Assembly (NCBI GenBank): GCA_965223305.1
Contig: CBDCWT010000031.1
Coordinates: 62,001 to 126,000 of the forward strand
Reading direction: 5' to 3'
DNA length: 64,000 nucleotides
Source of the DNA: CBDCWT01 sp965223305
GTDB taxonomy: Bacteria > Planctomycetota > Planctomycetia > Pirellulales > Pirellulaceae
Position numbers and translations under genes: made by a program. Position 1 is the first letter of the stretch. Each line of letters begins with the position of its first letter. The notes under the pieces were generated by a model, which saw only the letters and a list, made by a program, of their open reading frames with translations, had not been told where the DNA came from and did not search any database. Shown piece by piece: positions 18,734-26,522 of this stretch.

Positions 18734-19960
18734 ATGATCCGGCGACGCCTGCCTGCCGCTTACTACGTACTCGCACTAAGCGTGTTGATTTCTCCTCAGC
18801 CTGCCGGCGGTGCAGATTGGCCGAGCATCATTTCCAACCTTGAGCGAGGTAGTACTCACCAGCGAAAGCAACAGTTGCCGACCGCGTATAACAACTACGC
18901 GATCGACTTGTCTAACCAGGGGCAGTTTAAGGAAGCAGCGTCCATTCTCGAGAAGGCCGTGAAAATGGACCGAGACAACAAGAGGTTTCGCACGAACCTG
19001 GCTGCCATCTACCTGAACCACGCGTTCGCGGTTCACGGCGATCGAAAATCCAACAGCTACCAAATGAACCACGTGGCCCGCAAGCTTGCGGAAAAAGCAC
19101 TCAGGCACGATCGTAGTCTGGCCGAGGCACATCTGCTGATCGGAGATGTGGCCTACGACAGCCAAGACCTTCATCGAGCCAAACTGTCATGGACAAAGGC
19201 CAAGTTGTTGAAGCCTTCTTTGAGGGGGATTCAAGAACGTCTCAACAAACTGGAATCCGAATACAGTGTTGAAAGGCACTTTGACCGCACTGGAAACGCG
19301 TACTTCGACTTGCGGTACCAAGATGCCATCAAACCCACCACTGCAGTCGGGTTGATCAACGCCCTCCGCGGCGCCCGCGAGGCGGTAGGGAGAGATTTTC
19401 GATACTGGCCGCGACACAAGCTCGTCGTGCTGATCTATTCCGAAGAAGGTTTTGCCCGCATCCGGCAGGGTCCCGATTGGGTCGCGGGAGTCTACGATGG
19501 CAAGATTCGGATTCCAGCCTCGACGACCAACTCCGAGGTCGACGCCCTCAAGCCGACACTCTACCACGAATATACGCACGCCCTGATTCACGATCTAACT
19601 CAAAACCGGTGCCCGGTTTGGTTGAACGAAGGGCTCGCCGAGTTTCAAGAGTCCAAGATCCGCAGGCCCGATCTGAGGCTGCTGCGGACGGCGACGCGCA
19701 CCGACCGCCTGATCCCCATCGCCAACCTCGATCAGGCGTTCAAGGACGCTGATTTTCAGGTTGCCGGGCTCGCCTATCAGGAGTCCTACAGCGTGGTCAA
19801 GTACCTCGAAAACCGGTTCGGTTTCGCGCGGCTGAACCGCACCCTGAAACGGCTGTCTCAGGGATCGAGCATGGACGAAGCGCTGCGCGACGAGTACCGA
19901 CTCAGCGCGTCATTGCTGGAGCAGCGCTGGAAGAAGTGGCTACCGAGCTTGGTGCGCTGA
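18734..19960 (+). CDS. Secreted TPR protein with gluzincin (peptidase MA-like) domain
   Basis: The ATG at 18734 has GAGGGA 3 nt upstream and starts a signal peptide (MIRRRLPAAYYVLALSVLI); the upstream frame start at 18683 is less likely. TPR-like helices occupy residues about 35-180 (YNNYAIDLSNQGQFKEAASIL, AHLLIGDVAYDSQDL). The C-terminal half has the zinc metallopeptidase signature HEYTHALIHD, with the third ligand in WLNEGLAEF (HExxH...E), as in PF13485 peptidase MA family. The expected role is extracytoplasmic proteolysis or an M1-like peptidase of unknown substrate. Monocistronic or first gene of the following group. Confidence 0.82.
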   Translation: MIRRRLPAAYYVLALSVLISPQPAGGADWPSIISNLERGSTHQRKQQLPTAYNNYAIDLSNQGQFKEAASILEKAVKMDRDNKRFRTNLAAIYLNHAFAVHGDRKSNSYQMNHVARKLAEKALRHDRSLAEAHLLIGDVAYDSQDLHRAKLSWTKAKLLKPSLRGIQERLNKLESEYSVERHFDRTGNAYFDLRYQDAIKPTTAVGLINALRGAREAVGRDFRYWPRHKLVVLIYSEEGFARIRQGPDWVAGVYDGKIRIPASTTNSEVDALKPTLYHEYTHALIHDLTQNRCPVWLNEGLAEFQESKIRRPDLRLLRTATRTDRLIPIANLDQAFKDADFQVAGLAYQESYSVVKYLENRFGFARLNRTLKRLSQGSSMDEALRDEYRLSASLLEQRWKKWLPSLVR

Positions 19961-20030
19961 GGCCACAACCGGGATTCCAGCCTGGCAAGTGGACTCGAAC
20001 CGGCAGCGAATTTGCGAGTATAATGCCGGG

Positions 20031-20291
20031 ATGACAATCAGTCTCAGGTATTTCATGATCGCCGGAGCCATCCTACCGGCGTTGCTGGCTGTCGGCGCCG
20101 GCGTCTTCGGTCGCCTACCGGCGATCGTGTTTTGGATCGTGGTTGTGGCCTTAGTCTGGTTTTCTGTCGGTTGTGGCGTGATATTTGGAATCGTCGCAAT
20201 GTTCCGCAGGCCCGTTTCCCGGTTCCTTGCCAAGTGGCAGGGCAGAGTTGCAAAGCGGACGGAACTAGAGTCAACTCCGGTCTCCGAATGA
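20031..20291 (+). CDS. Small membrane protein
   Basis: 86 residues from the ATG at 20031. Two hydrophobic helices (YFMIAGAILPALLAVGAGVF and AIVFWIVVVALVWFSVGCGV) are followed by a basic cytoplasmic tail (RRPVSRFLAKWQGRVAKR). No family is recognised. A GTG at 19989 would add 14 residues without a signal. It lies 66 nt before the selenoprotein gene and could be co-transcribed. Confidence 0.6.
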   Translation: MTISLRYFMIAGAILPALLAVGAGVFGRLPAIVFWIVVVALVWFSVGCGVIFGIVAMFRRPVSRFLAKWQGRVAKRTELESTPVSE

Positions 20292-20357
20292 AGCTCGAAG
20301 TCGGGCGCCTATCGCGGGCTATCATCACCGCTGTTCGTCCCCCCCCTACGCCATCCA

Positions 20358-21614
20358 ATGATCAGATTCTCTCTGCCCCTGGTTTTGGCAGCGCTCTCTT
20401 TGTCGGTCGTCGGCCCCGCGCTCTGTGTGGCAACTGAGCCATCCACGATCAAGTGGTATCGCAGCTATCCCGAAGTACTTCGCGCCGCCGAAGAGACACG
20501 CAAGCCGATCTTTCTCGAGTTTCGCTGTGCCCCGTGAGTAAACGGTCGCGCGTTTGATGCACAGGTTGTGCTCACACCCAAGTCGACTCGTCGAGGCCAA
20601 TTGCTCAGCCAGTACGTCTGCGGAAGGATCACGGCCATGGATGGAATCGACATCGGTCTGTTCGATTTCGACCGGCACAATGCTCTGTATTACTTCATCA
20701 TGAATGCCCAAGAGCAGATCTATATGCGGTACGGCGGCCGTGACTCGGAGGCGGCCGACACCTATCTCAATTTGCGCAGCCTGGAGCGCGCTCTCCAGCA
20801 GGGCTTGGACTTGCACGAGAAACATCTGGCCGGTGAACTGCCGACGACCGAGCGTCCCAAGTCCCTGTTCCCTCGTGATGTGCCGTTGCTAATGCAGCGG
20901 ACCATCAGGCACCACAATTGCGTTGAGTGCCATCTGATTGCGGACTATCAGAACTTGGAACTCGAGCAGACAGGGCAGCTCGAGAAGCGTACACACATGT
21001 ACCGGTCGCCCGACATCAAGAAGCTCGGAATCTACCTTGACGTGCCACGTGGCTTAGTTGTTGCCGAAACAAAACAGGCTGCGCGGCAGGCGGGAATGAT
21101 CCGAGATGATTGCATTACGCACTTGAACGGCCAGCGGCTTTGGACTTTTGGCGACTTACAGTATTACTACGATAAGGTGTCACGTGATGCTCAATCGATC
21201 ACGATCATCGTTGATCGGCAGGGCACGCCTGTTGAGCTGAACCTCGACTTGCCGCAAAACTGGTGGCAGACGGATCTAGACTATCGTCACTGGAGTGTCG
21301 ATCCGCTATTGTATTTTAGTGCACGCCCGCTGTCCGAGGATGACAAAACACAACACGGCCTGAAACGTGACGGTTTCGCCAGCGTGGTTACGTACGTCCA
21401 TCCGGCGGTCGCCTTGCTGAAACGGCACGAACTGGAGGTAGGTGACATTGTCTACGCCGTGGACGGAGTGGAGCAGGATGTGTGGGCCGAGAATTGCCTG
21501 ACCCACATCAAACTCCGCAAAAGGGCCGGCTCGACGGTCACGTTAGGCGTGCTCCGCGCCGGACAAATGCTTTCACTGCCCCTGAAGACCGAAAAGCAGA
21601 GTTTCCGCAAATGA
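20358..21614 (+). CDS. Trx-like/PDZ selenoprotein with in-frame TGA (Sec60) and CxxCH motif
   Basis: From ATG 20358 the frame is MIRFSLPLVLAALSLSVVG (signal peptide), then a thioredoxin-like segment KPIFLEFRCAP, then TGA at 20535-20537, then VNGRAFDAQVV, with no other stop until 21614. Reading the TGA as selenocysteine gives C57-A-P-U60, a CxxU redox pair where a Cys is expected in Trx folds, in a 418-residue protein. After the Trx fold (MDGIDIGLFDF, IYMRYGGRD) come HHNCVECH (CxxCH about 188-192, a possible c-type haem site) and two PDZ-like regions (about 223-300 and 335-415). From memory NCBI names such a family Trx7/PDZ domain-containing (seleno)protein. A stop-truncated pseudogene is the alternative, but the frame and motif on both sides and the SECIS-like hairpin argue against it. 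Probably periplasmic. Confidence 0.82.
20556..20573 (+). promoter_or_regulatory. Putative bacterial SECIS stem-loop
   Basis: GATGCACAGGTTGTGCTC folds as GA:TC, a bulged T, GCACA:TGTGC and a GGT apical loop. The loop begins 27 nt after the TGA codon. The bulged U below a short stem with a GGU loop closely resembles the E. coli fdhF SECIS that SelB binds, and the spacing lies within the range described for bacterial SECIS (about 16-37 nt). The element is inside the coding sequence, as expected for bacteria. Confidence 0.72.
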
Positions 21615-22189
21615 AAACCTATGTACTCTTAGTCTCGATCCAGTTGGCGGCCAGCTGTCTCGCCGGCATTAGCCGTGGTGATACATGGAGCGACGTTGTC
21701 GAGGTTCGCCGTGGTTCGTCGCTCGCCGTCTCGTATCGCGCTCAGCTACGCGGAGACTGGCTCGTTGTCGAGGCGGCCCACCAGCCGAATTGGCATACCT
21801 ATGCTATGGATAACCAGTGGCGCGCGGCCCGGGCGCTGAAGGGTGACGAGGGGCTAGGGAGCGAGTTGCCCACTGAAATCAAGCTGGGGAAGGGACTCGA
21901 GGCGATCGGCTCCTGGTATCAGACAAAACCAAGTGACCTGTCGAAACCAGAGTTACGATGGTACAGCTGGGGCTTTGACGATGTCTCGCAGTTCGCAGTT
22001 CGGGTGAAAACAACCGGCCAACCTTTGGCGGCGCTGTCAATTCGTGGGCAGGCGTGTGATGCCAAGACCTGCTTGACTGTGAACGTGTCGATTCCGCTCC
22101 GGCTTGACAAAGCCGCTCCACGGTCCGCAGAAAAGTTGGATCCACGAAAACTGGTTCGTGTGGAGAAAAAGGCCGCCAGGAATCAGTAA
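21611..22189 (+). CDS. Periplasmic DsbD alpha-domain-like protein
   Basis: The ATG at 21611 overlaps the stop of the selenoprotein (ATGA), so the two are translationally coupled. 192 residues: a signal peptide (MKTYVLLVSIQLAASCLAG), then a DsbD N-terminal-like fold with WHTYAMDNQW, TKPSDLSKPELRWYSWGF and SIRGQACDAKTCLTVNVSIPL. The C-x5-C pair corresponds to the redox cysteines of DsbD-alpha, which passes reductant to periplasmic thiol partners. No transmembrane or thioredoxin domain of full DsbD is attached. The coupling suggests it is an electron partner of the Sec/Trx protein. The gene is followed by a repeat field. Confidence 0.8.
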   Translation: MKTYVLLVSIQLAASCLAGISRGDTWSDVVEVRRGSSLAVSYRAQLRGDWLVVEAAHQPNWHTYAMDNQWRAARALKGDEGLGSELPTEIKLGKGLEAIGSWYQTKPSDLSKPELRWYSWGFDDVSQFAVRVKTTGQPLAALSIRGQACDAKTCLTVNVSIPLRLDKAAPRSAEKLDPRKLVRVEKKAARNQ

Positions 22190-22191
22190 AT

Positions 22192-22850
22192 GTAGCCGAA
22201 CTCGCCAGAGTTTGGTGCACAGCCAATTCGTCCAAATTCTGGCGAATTCGGCCACAATCCGAATCAGCCGCTGGGCGTTAGCCCACGGTTGCCACAGCAA
22301 TCAGCACTCCGATCTATCTCGGCTCGGCAGGAGCCTCGCCCTCCCGAATGATTAACACGACTGTTGCAGTGAGTGCGGTGCACATCCTGCCGTGGAGCTT
22401 GTCCCCTCCATCTTGTTCATCATGTTGATCCTGTCTTCTGTTGTTTTGACAGGATTTACAGGATCAACAGGATGGCCGGGGACGGTGATTACGAAATCAG
22501 CCGCTGGGCGTTAGCCCACGGTTTCCACCGCAACAGTACTCCGCTGCATCTCGGCTCGGCAGGAGCCTCGCCCTCCCGAACGATTAACACGGCTGTTGCA
22601 GTGAGTGCGGTGCACATCCTGCCGTGGAGCTTGTCCCCTCCATCTTGTTCATCATGTTGATCCTGTCTTCTGTTGTTTTGACAGGATTTACAGGATCAAC
22701 AGGATGGCCTGGGACCGCGATACAAAATCAGCCGCTGGGCGTTAGCCCACGGTTTCCACCGCAACAGTACTCCGCTGCATCTCGGCTCGGCAGGAGCCTC
22801 GCCGTCCCGAGCGATTACACCGGTTGTTGCAGTGGGTGCAGTGGACAGCC
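22192..22850. repeat. Three partial tandem copies of a ~232-bp intergenic block
   Basis: CAGCCGCTGGGCGTTAGCCC starts at 22265, 22498 and 22729 (spacing 233 and 231). Each is followed by TCGGCTCGGCAGGAGCCTCG. The first two continue through CATCCTGCCGTGGAGCTTG and the inverted pair ATCCTGTCTTCTGTTGTTTTGACAGGATTTACAGGAT. Both motif families recur elsewhere in the window. The left end (22195-22260) has GTAGCCGAACTCGCCAGAG and its inverted partner. No gene is supported in these 660 bp. Confidence 0.8.
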
Positions 22851-23632
22851 TACCAGAGCGACCAGTCGCGCCAAATCAGGATATAAACTCCCAGCAGCAA
22901 GTTCGTGACCATATGCGCTACAATTCCGTCCCAAATACTTCTGGTTTTCCAGACTAGCCAGCTGACCATCGAGAACCAGACGGCGGCAGCAATCGCCTCG
23001 GACGGATGGGAGACGACGCCGTACAAGGCGCCCAAGGCAAACATCCTGGGACTGTAGGCGCCGATTGGAATGGTCCACCAATCGAGCTGCTCGAAAAAAC
23101 GCATGACAAAGCCACGCAAGAACCACTCTTCGACAAATGCAACGACGCAGACCAACCCGAAAAACCGTACAGCCAGAAATGTGGCCAATTGGAAAGGGGC
23201 ATCTTGAAACGCTGTCAGCGGGTCAAAGCTCGGCCGAGCACCGGCAGCTAACATACTTTCCCAGCCGAGTAGCCGGAATAGTGCGGTCTCCAAGTCCAGC
23301 CGGCAGAGCCCCACCCAGACGACGATGCCGACTACACCGACCAGCAGTGACAGCGGATGGACGCGCAGTGGAAACGAACGGTAGACCGGCAAGAACAACA
23401 GCGCTGCCAGAACTGTGAGGCCGATTCGCAAACCGTAGTACAGCGGGTACGAGCCTGCTGACTTCGCGGAGTCCTGGGGCGAATCAGGAACGCCGTCTGC
23501 GACCGATTCCGTAAGGCCTGTCGTTGCCGCCGGTTTCGGTTCCACCACACCGGCCAGCGAGTAGACCACAAACGGCACAACGAACGGCAACCAGCGGTAG
23601 CGTTCGGCAAGTCGAGAAGCTGAGGAGATCAC
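22850..23632 (-). CDS. CPBP-family intramembrane (CAAX-like) protease
   Basis: 260 residues with several membrane helices. The C-terminal half carries the CPBP/Abi signature: VAFVEEWFLRGFVMRFF (Glu-Glu plus Arg) and a later GVVSHPSE and GIVAHMVTN histidine set. These proteins are metal-independent glutamic intramembrane proteases. The overall layout, with RYRWLPFVVPFVVYSLAG at the N-terminus, resembles the CAAX-prenyl-protease-related group found with exosortases (tentative). The gene overlaps the stop of the upstream methyltransferase by 4 nt and is the last gene of the run that starts at the lasso precursor. A role in leader processing or immunity is speculative, since B2 already supplies the leader protease. 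Confidence 0.78.
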   Translation of the reverse strand: MISSASRLAERYRWLPFVVPFVVYSLAGVVEPKPAATTGLTESVADGVPDSPQDSAKSAGSYPLYYGLRIGLTVLAALLFLPVYRSFPLRVHPLSLLVGVVGIVVWVGLCRLDLETALFRLLGWESMLAAGARPSFDPLTAFQDAPFQLATFLAVRFFGLVCVVAFVEEWFLRGFVMRFFEQLDWWTIPIGAYSPRMFALGALYGVVSHPSEAIAAAVWFSMVSWLVWKTRSIWDGIVAHMVTNLLLGVYILIWRDWSLW

Positions 23633-24405
23633 TGCTTGATTTGCTGTTTACGGGGGTCGGTGGCCAGCACCACCCGAAAGTGGCAGTGGCGGTAGACGTT
23701 GACGAGCGGAGGGATAATCCCTATCAGTCGGCCAGCGACTTGTGACACTTTGGAAAAATCCCGTGTCGCACGAATATAGGCCGGTTCGACATAATCAACA
23801 CGACCGAATCGCCGTCGCCAAACCGTGTCGATGTGCTGAAAACTCGGGTAGTGAACCCCCCTCGATAGATAGTCAAGATTGTGAGCCACCGTTTCCCGCG
23901 CCGTTAGACTCCGCTGAAACTCGTTTCGCACGCCCAGCTGCGCCCAGATGGAAAGCCACCAGTGTGATTGGATGGCGCCGCCCAACGGTACAAAAACGTG
24001 TGGTTCGATTGGCCTCCATCGAGATGGAAAGGCGTGCAGCGTCGCCCCCGTGGGTTTCAGCACACGCGCAATCTCGTCGATCGACTCGTCCAAGTTGGCG
24101 ACGTGCTCGAACACGGATGTAGATGTAACGAGGTCAAAGTGATTGTCGGGGAAGGGCAGTCGGAAGGGCGCACCTTCGTCGAGGAAAAAGAAACGCGCTC
24201 GATCGTCCTGGCTCCGTAGCTCGACATAGTCCTGGATATCGAACCCGACGGTGTTGGCAAAGCCCGCGTCGAGATATTCGTAGGTATGCCGTCCGTTGCC
24301 ACATCCAAAGTCCAGGACCACTGCATCCTTTTCGAACGTGATCGCGTGCTGCTGCAAAATGGCTGCATTCACGCCAACAACTTGCTGGTTTCGCGGTAGT
24401 GACAT
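23629..24405 (-). CDS. Class I SAM-dependent methyltransferase
   Basis: 258 residues. Motif I is VVLDFGCGNGRHTYEYLDAG (about residues 29-48), motif II is around VGFDIQDY, and the DLVTSTSVFEHVANLDESI segment is typical of Methyltransf_11 enzymes. The C-terminal half (WWLSIWAQLGVRNEF, HYPSFQHIDTVWRR) is less conserved, and the substrate is unknown. It starts 31 nt after the lasso cyclase stop and overlaps the CPBP protease gene by 4 nt, so it is probably co-transcribed with the lasso genes. It could be a tailoring enzyme, but is not of a type I know to act on lasso peptides. Confidence 0.8.
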   Translation of the reverse strand: MSLPRNQQVVGVNAAILQQHAITFEKDAVVLDFGCGNGRHTYEYLDAGFANTVGFDIQDYVELRSQDDRARFFFLDEGAPFRLPFPDNHFDLVTSTSVFEHVANLDESIDEIARVLKPTGATLHAFPSRWRPIEPHVFVPLGGAIQSHWWLSIWAQLGVRNEFQRSLTARETVAHNLDYLSRGVHYPSFQHIDTVWRRRFGRVDYVEPAYIRATRDFSKVSQVAGRLIGIIPPLVNVYRHCHFRVVLATDPRKQQIKQ

Positions 24406-24436
24406 CGATCGCTAGTCCCGTTGCATACTGCTGGGA

Positions 24437-26272
24437 TCAAAAATTCAGAAACTGCAAAGCGTGCCAGACAACACAGGACTCGTCGATACTCATCGGCCGC
24501 TTTGAGTTGAGCCGCTCGGTCAACCGGGCAACGTCGATGTATTGAGACCGCGACGGAGAGGATTCCCCCGCGGAGAGTTGCTCGCCGACTTTGGCATAGG
24601 TTTCCGACGTGGCACGCTCCAACATCTTCATCCGAGCGGGATCCGCCTTGCTGCGATTTTGCCCAATCTTCGCCGGAAGTAGCCTGGCAACCGCGTTGCG
24701 CATCAAATACCTTGTTGTCGGCCCGCGGACGAACTGTTCGGGTGGCAATCCTAAGGCGAACTCGATGACACGTTTGTCTAGTAGCGGATAGCAATAGTCG
24801 AGGTTGTGCCGGATACCGGCTGATGCCCATGACTCGATGCGGCGAGTCAGATGTCCGAATTCTAACAGCTGCAATTGGGTTCGGCGGACTCCGACCTGAC
24901 GCGGCGGCTCCGGAGTAAGTTCCCTGGCCGCCCGCTTGAGATCCGAGACGACATCACGACGTAAGTAGTCCTCAATACTCGCCCCGCGCCGTTGTCGCTC
25001 TCGTGCTCGCACCAACCGCTGGCAACCTACCGGCAGTAGCGGCAGTACCGCCGTTCGCAGCAAGCGTCGCCAGGGACGCGGGGATCGGAGTTGACAGTGC
25101 TGGTAGAGCGTCGACCACTTGCCAGTAACTAGCAGGCTGGCCTCGTAGCCGCGGCCGTTGAACGCAATGAACTCGTCTCCACCCCACCCAGACAACAAGG
25201 TGTGGACGCCGCGCGCCAGCGCCTGGCGCTGCACGATCCGCTCGTGGACAAGCGTATCCACCGTGGGCTCGCGTGCCACGTCGCGTCGCAATACGGCGAT
25301 CAGATCGTCCGCCGTCAGGGTCTGGTAGCAAACGTCCACTTCCTCCTGTGCGGATACCGCGCGAATCAACTCCCGTTCGTCGCCATCTACATTCTCGCAT
25401 GTTTGAGGAGGTGACCAGGAAAACGCGCTGAGCGTGCCGCTGCGCTGGCGAAGCTGACGCGCCGCGATAACCGCGATGCTGGATGAGTCCAATCCGCCGG
25501 TGAGATGCACTCCGGGCGATGAGTCACAGCGCAAGCGGTCGTGAACGGAGGACTCGTAGAGATGAAGGAAAGCGTCGGCGTACTCAGCGTCGCTGGCCAA
25601 CCGTATGTCCTGTGAGTCAACGGGCGACCAATAGCGCCGGAGGTCGACTCGCTCACCACAAACGGTCAAAGAGCAGCCCGGGGGTAGCTTTCGGATCGCG
25701 CTAAGAAAGGTCAATTCCGCGTGCTCGAAATGAGGATCTAGCAAATGCGCTGCAACATACGGCTCGTGAAGATGCTGCGCGACTCCGGGCAACGCTGCCA
25801 CCATCGCCAGATCGGAAGCAAAGAGGAACCGGTTCGCCACCGCGCTGTAGTAGAACGGCTGAGCGCCGATGTGGTCGCGGGCGCAGAAGAGCACTCGCTT
25901 GCTGTTGTCCCAGATGGCAAAGGCGAAGTCACCGAGCAGATGCTCCGGACTGCGATCTCCCCACTTCTCAAATGCAGACAGAATCAACCGCGCATCTGAC
26001 TGCGTGCTCGCATCGTGGCCGTGAGTCCCCAGCGCTTGCTGTAGCGTCGAGCGGTCATCGAGCCTGGCGACCGCCACGATCGCTAAGCCTGACGCCTGGT
26101 CGTAGTAGGGGACAGCCGTGTCAAGGCTAGCCAGGCACGTTGACACGGGGCTCTTCTCGGAACTGGTCCAAGTACAGGGCGCTGTGGAGAAGTCGGCGAA
26201 TGCAACAGCCAGCTCGCCTGCTAGGTCACCTCTGTTGGCATGGTGGCAAGAAATGCCGGCAATGGCGCCCAT
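24437..26272 (-). CDS. Lasso peptide cyclase (asparagine synthase-like, C protein)
   Basis: 611 residues with asparagine-synthase B architecture. The N-terminal Ntn-like domain runs from residue 1 to about 210, and the ATP-pyrophosphatase domain carries HLTGGLDSSSIAV (PP motif about 258-264) and LLSGWGGDEF. The protein begins MGAIAGI, so the Cys2 nucleophile of true glutamine-dependent asparagine synthetases is missing. This is what lasso cyclases (McjC-like) show; they adenylate the Glu/Asp side chain and form the macrolactam. It starts 38 nt after the precursor stop codon (26311-26313). With B1, B2, kinase and exporter nearby the assignment is strong. The expected bond is between Gly1 and Glu9 of the core. 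Confidence 0.88.
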   Translation of the reverse strand: MGAIAGISCHHANRGDLAGELAVAFADFSTAPCTWTSSEKSPVSTCLASLDTAVPYYDQASGLAIVAVARLDDRSTLQQALGTHGHDASTQSDARLILSAFEKWGDRSPEHLLGDFAFAIWDNSKRVLFCARDHIGAQPFYYSAVANRFLFASDLAMVAALPGVAQHLHEPYVAAHLLDPHFEHAELTFLSAIRKLPPGCSLTVCGERVDLRRYWSPVDSQDIRLASDAEYADAFLHLYESSVHDRLRCDSSPGVHLTGGLDSSSIAVIAARQLRQRSGTLSAFSWSPPQTCENVDGDERELIRAVSAQEEVDVCYQTLTADDLIAVLRRDVAREPTVDTLVHERIVQRQALARGVHTLLSGWGGDEFIAFNGRGYEASLLVTGKWSTLYQHCQLRSPRPWRRLLRTAVLPLLPVGCQRLVRARERQRRGASIEDYLRRDVVSDLKRAARELTPEPPRQVGVRRTQLQLLEFGHLTRRIESWASAGIRHNLDYCYPLLDKRVIEFALGLPPEQFVRGPTTRYLMRNAVARLLPAKIGQNRSKADPARMKMLERATSETYAKVGEQLSAGESSPSRSQYIDVARLTERLNSKRPMSIDESCVVWHALQFLNF

Positions 26273-26310
26273 AGAGAGTCAGAGGCGACAATCGAAATAG
26301 GGACGACCGT

Positions 26311-26469
26311 CTATGAGTCGGGGAAGGTCTTTCCGTCTTCGACTAGGCCGTTTGACGCCCCTCCCAGAGTGGTCGTTTTGATGTCCAACATTGACAGCCT
26401 GGGAGTCTCCCAAGGCTTCTTCACTTCGGTTTCCTGGCGGTTCTGCGGCAGCTGTTTCGAATCTGGCAC
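26311..26469 (-). CDS. Lasso peptide precursor (A protein)
   Basis: A 52-codon gene starting at GTG 26469, with a textbook AAGGAG (26477-26482) 7 nt upstream, ending TAG. The predicted leader is 35 residues, ending KKPWETPRLSMLDIKTTTL. It contains W20-x-x-P23-x-L25, equivalent to the YxxPxL motif bound by the B1 RRE, and Thr at position -2, needed by B2/C. The predicted core is GGASNGLVEDGKTFPDS (17 residues). Gly1 and Glu9 give a nine-residue macrolactam ring, and the tail DGKTFPDS ends in Ser, the residue phosphorylated by HPrK-like lasso kinases in the paeninodin group. It lies immediately upstream of the cyclase gene. No product has been seen; this is a sequence prediction. Confidence 0.88.
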   Translation of the reverse strand: MPDSKQLPQNRQETEVKKPWETPRLSMLDIKTTTLGGASNGLVEDGKTFPDS

Positions 26470-26476
26470 TTCTAGA

Positions 26477-26482
26477 CTCCTT
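26477..26482 (-). promoter_or_regulatory. Strong RBS of the lasso precursor
   Basis: AAGGAG on the minus strand, seven nucleotides before the GTG at 26469. This site fixes the start codon of the 52-aa precursor and excludes the earlier ATG triplets at about 26494 and 26488, which run into a TAG at about 26473. Confidence 0.75.
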
Positions 26483-26516
26483 GGTCCATCGTCATGTTGT
26501 CAGCCGAGATTGAATG

Positions 26517-26522
26517 ATTATA
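26517..26522 (-). promoter_or_regulatory. Possible -10 box (TATAAT) for precursor/cyclase transcript
   Basis: A perfect minus-strand TATAAT lies about 48 nt before the precursor start, giving a 5' leader of about 40 nt. A convincing -35 at 17 nt spacing is not visible (TCGACA lies too close), so this is tentative. Confidence 0.35.

Noticed and set aside
20568..21614. Selenoprotein gene as a shorter 348-aa protein or a pseudogene cut by TGA
   Set aside because: The part before the TGA has a signal peptide and Trx sequence in the same frame, and the TGA sits exactly at the CxxC second cysteine with a SECIS-like hairpin.
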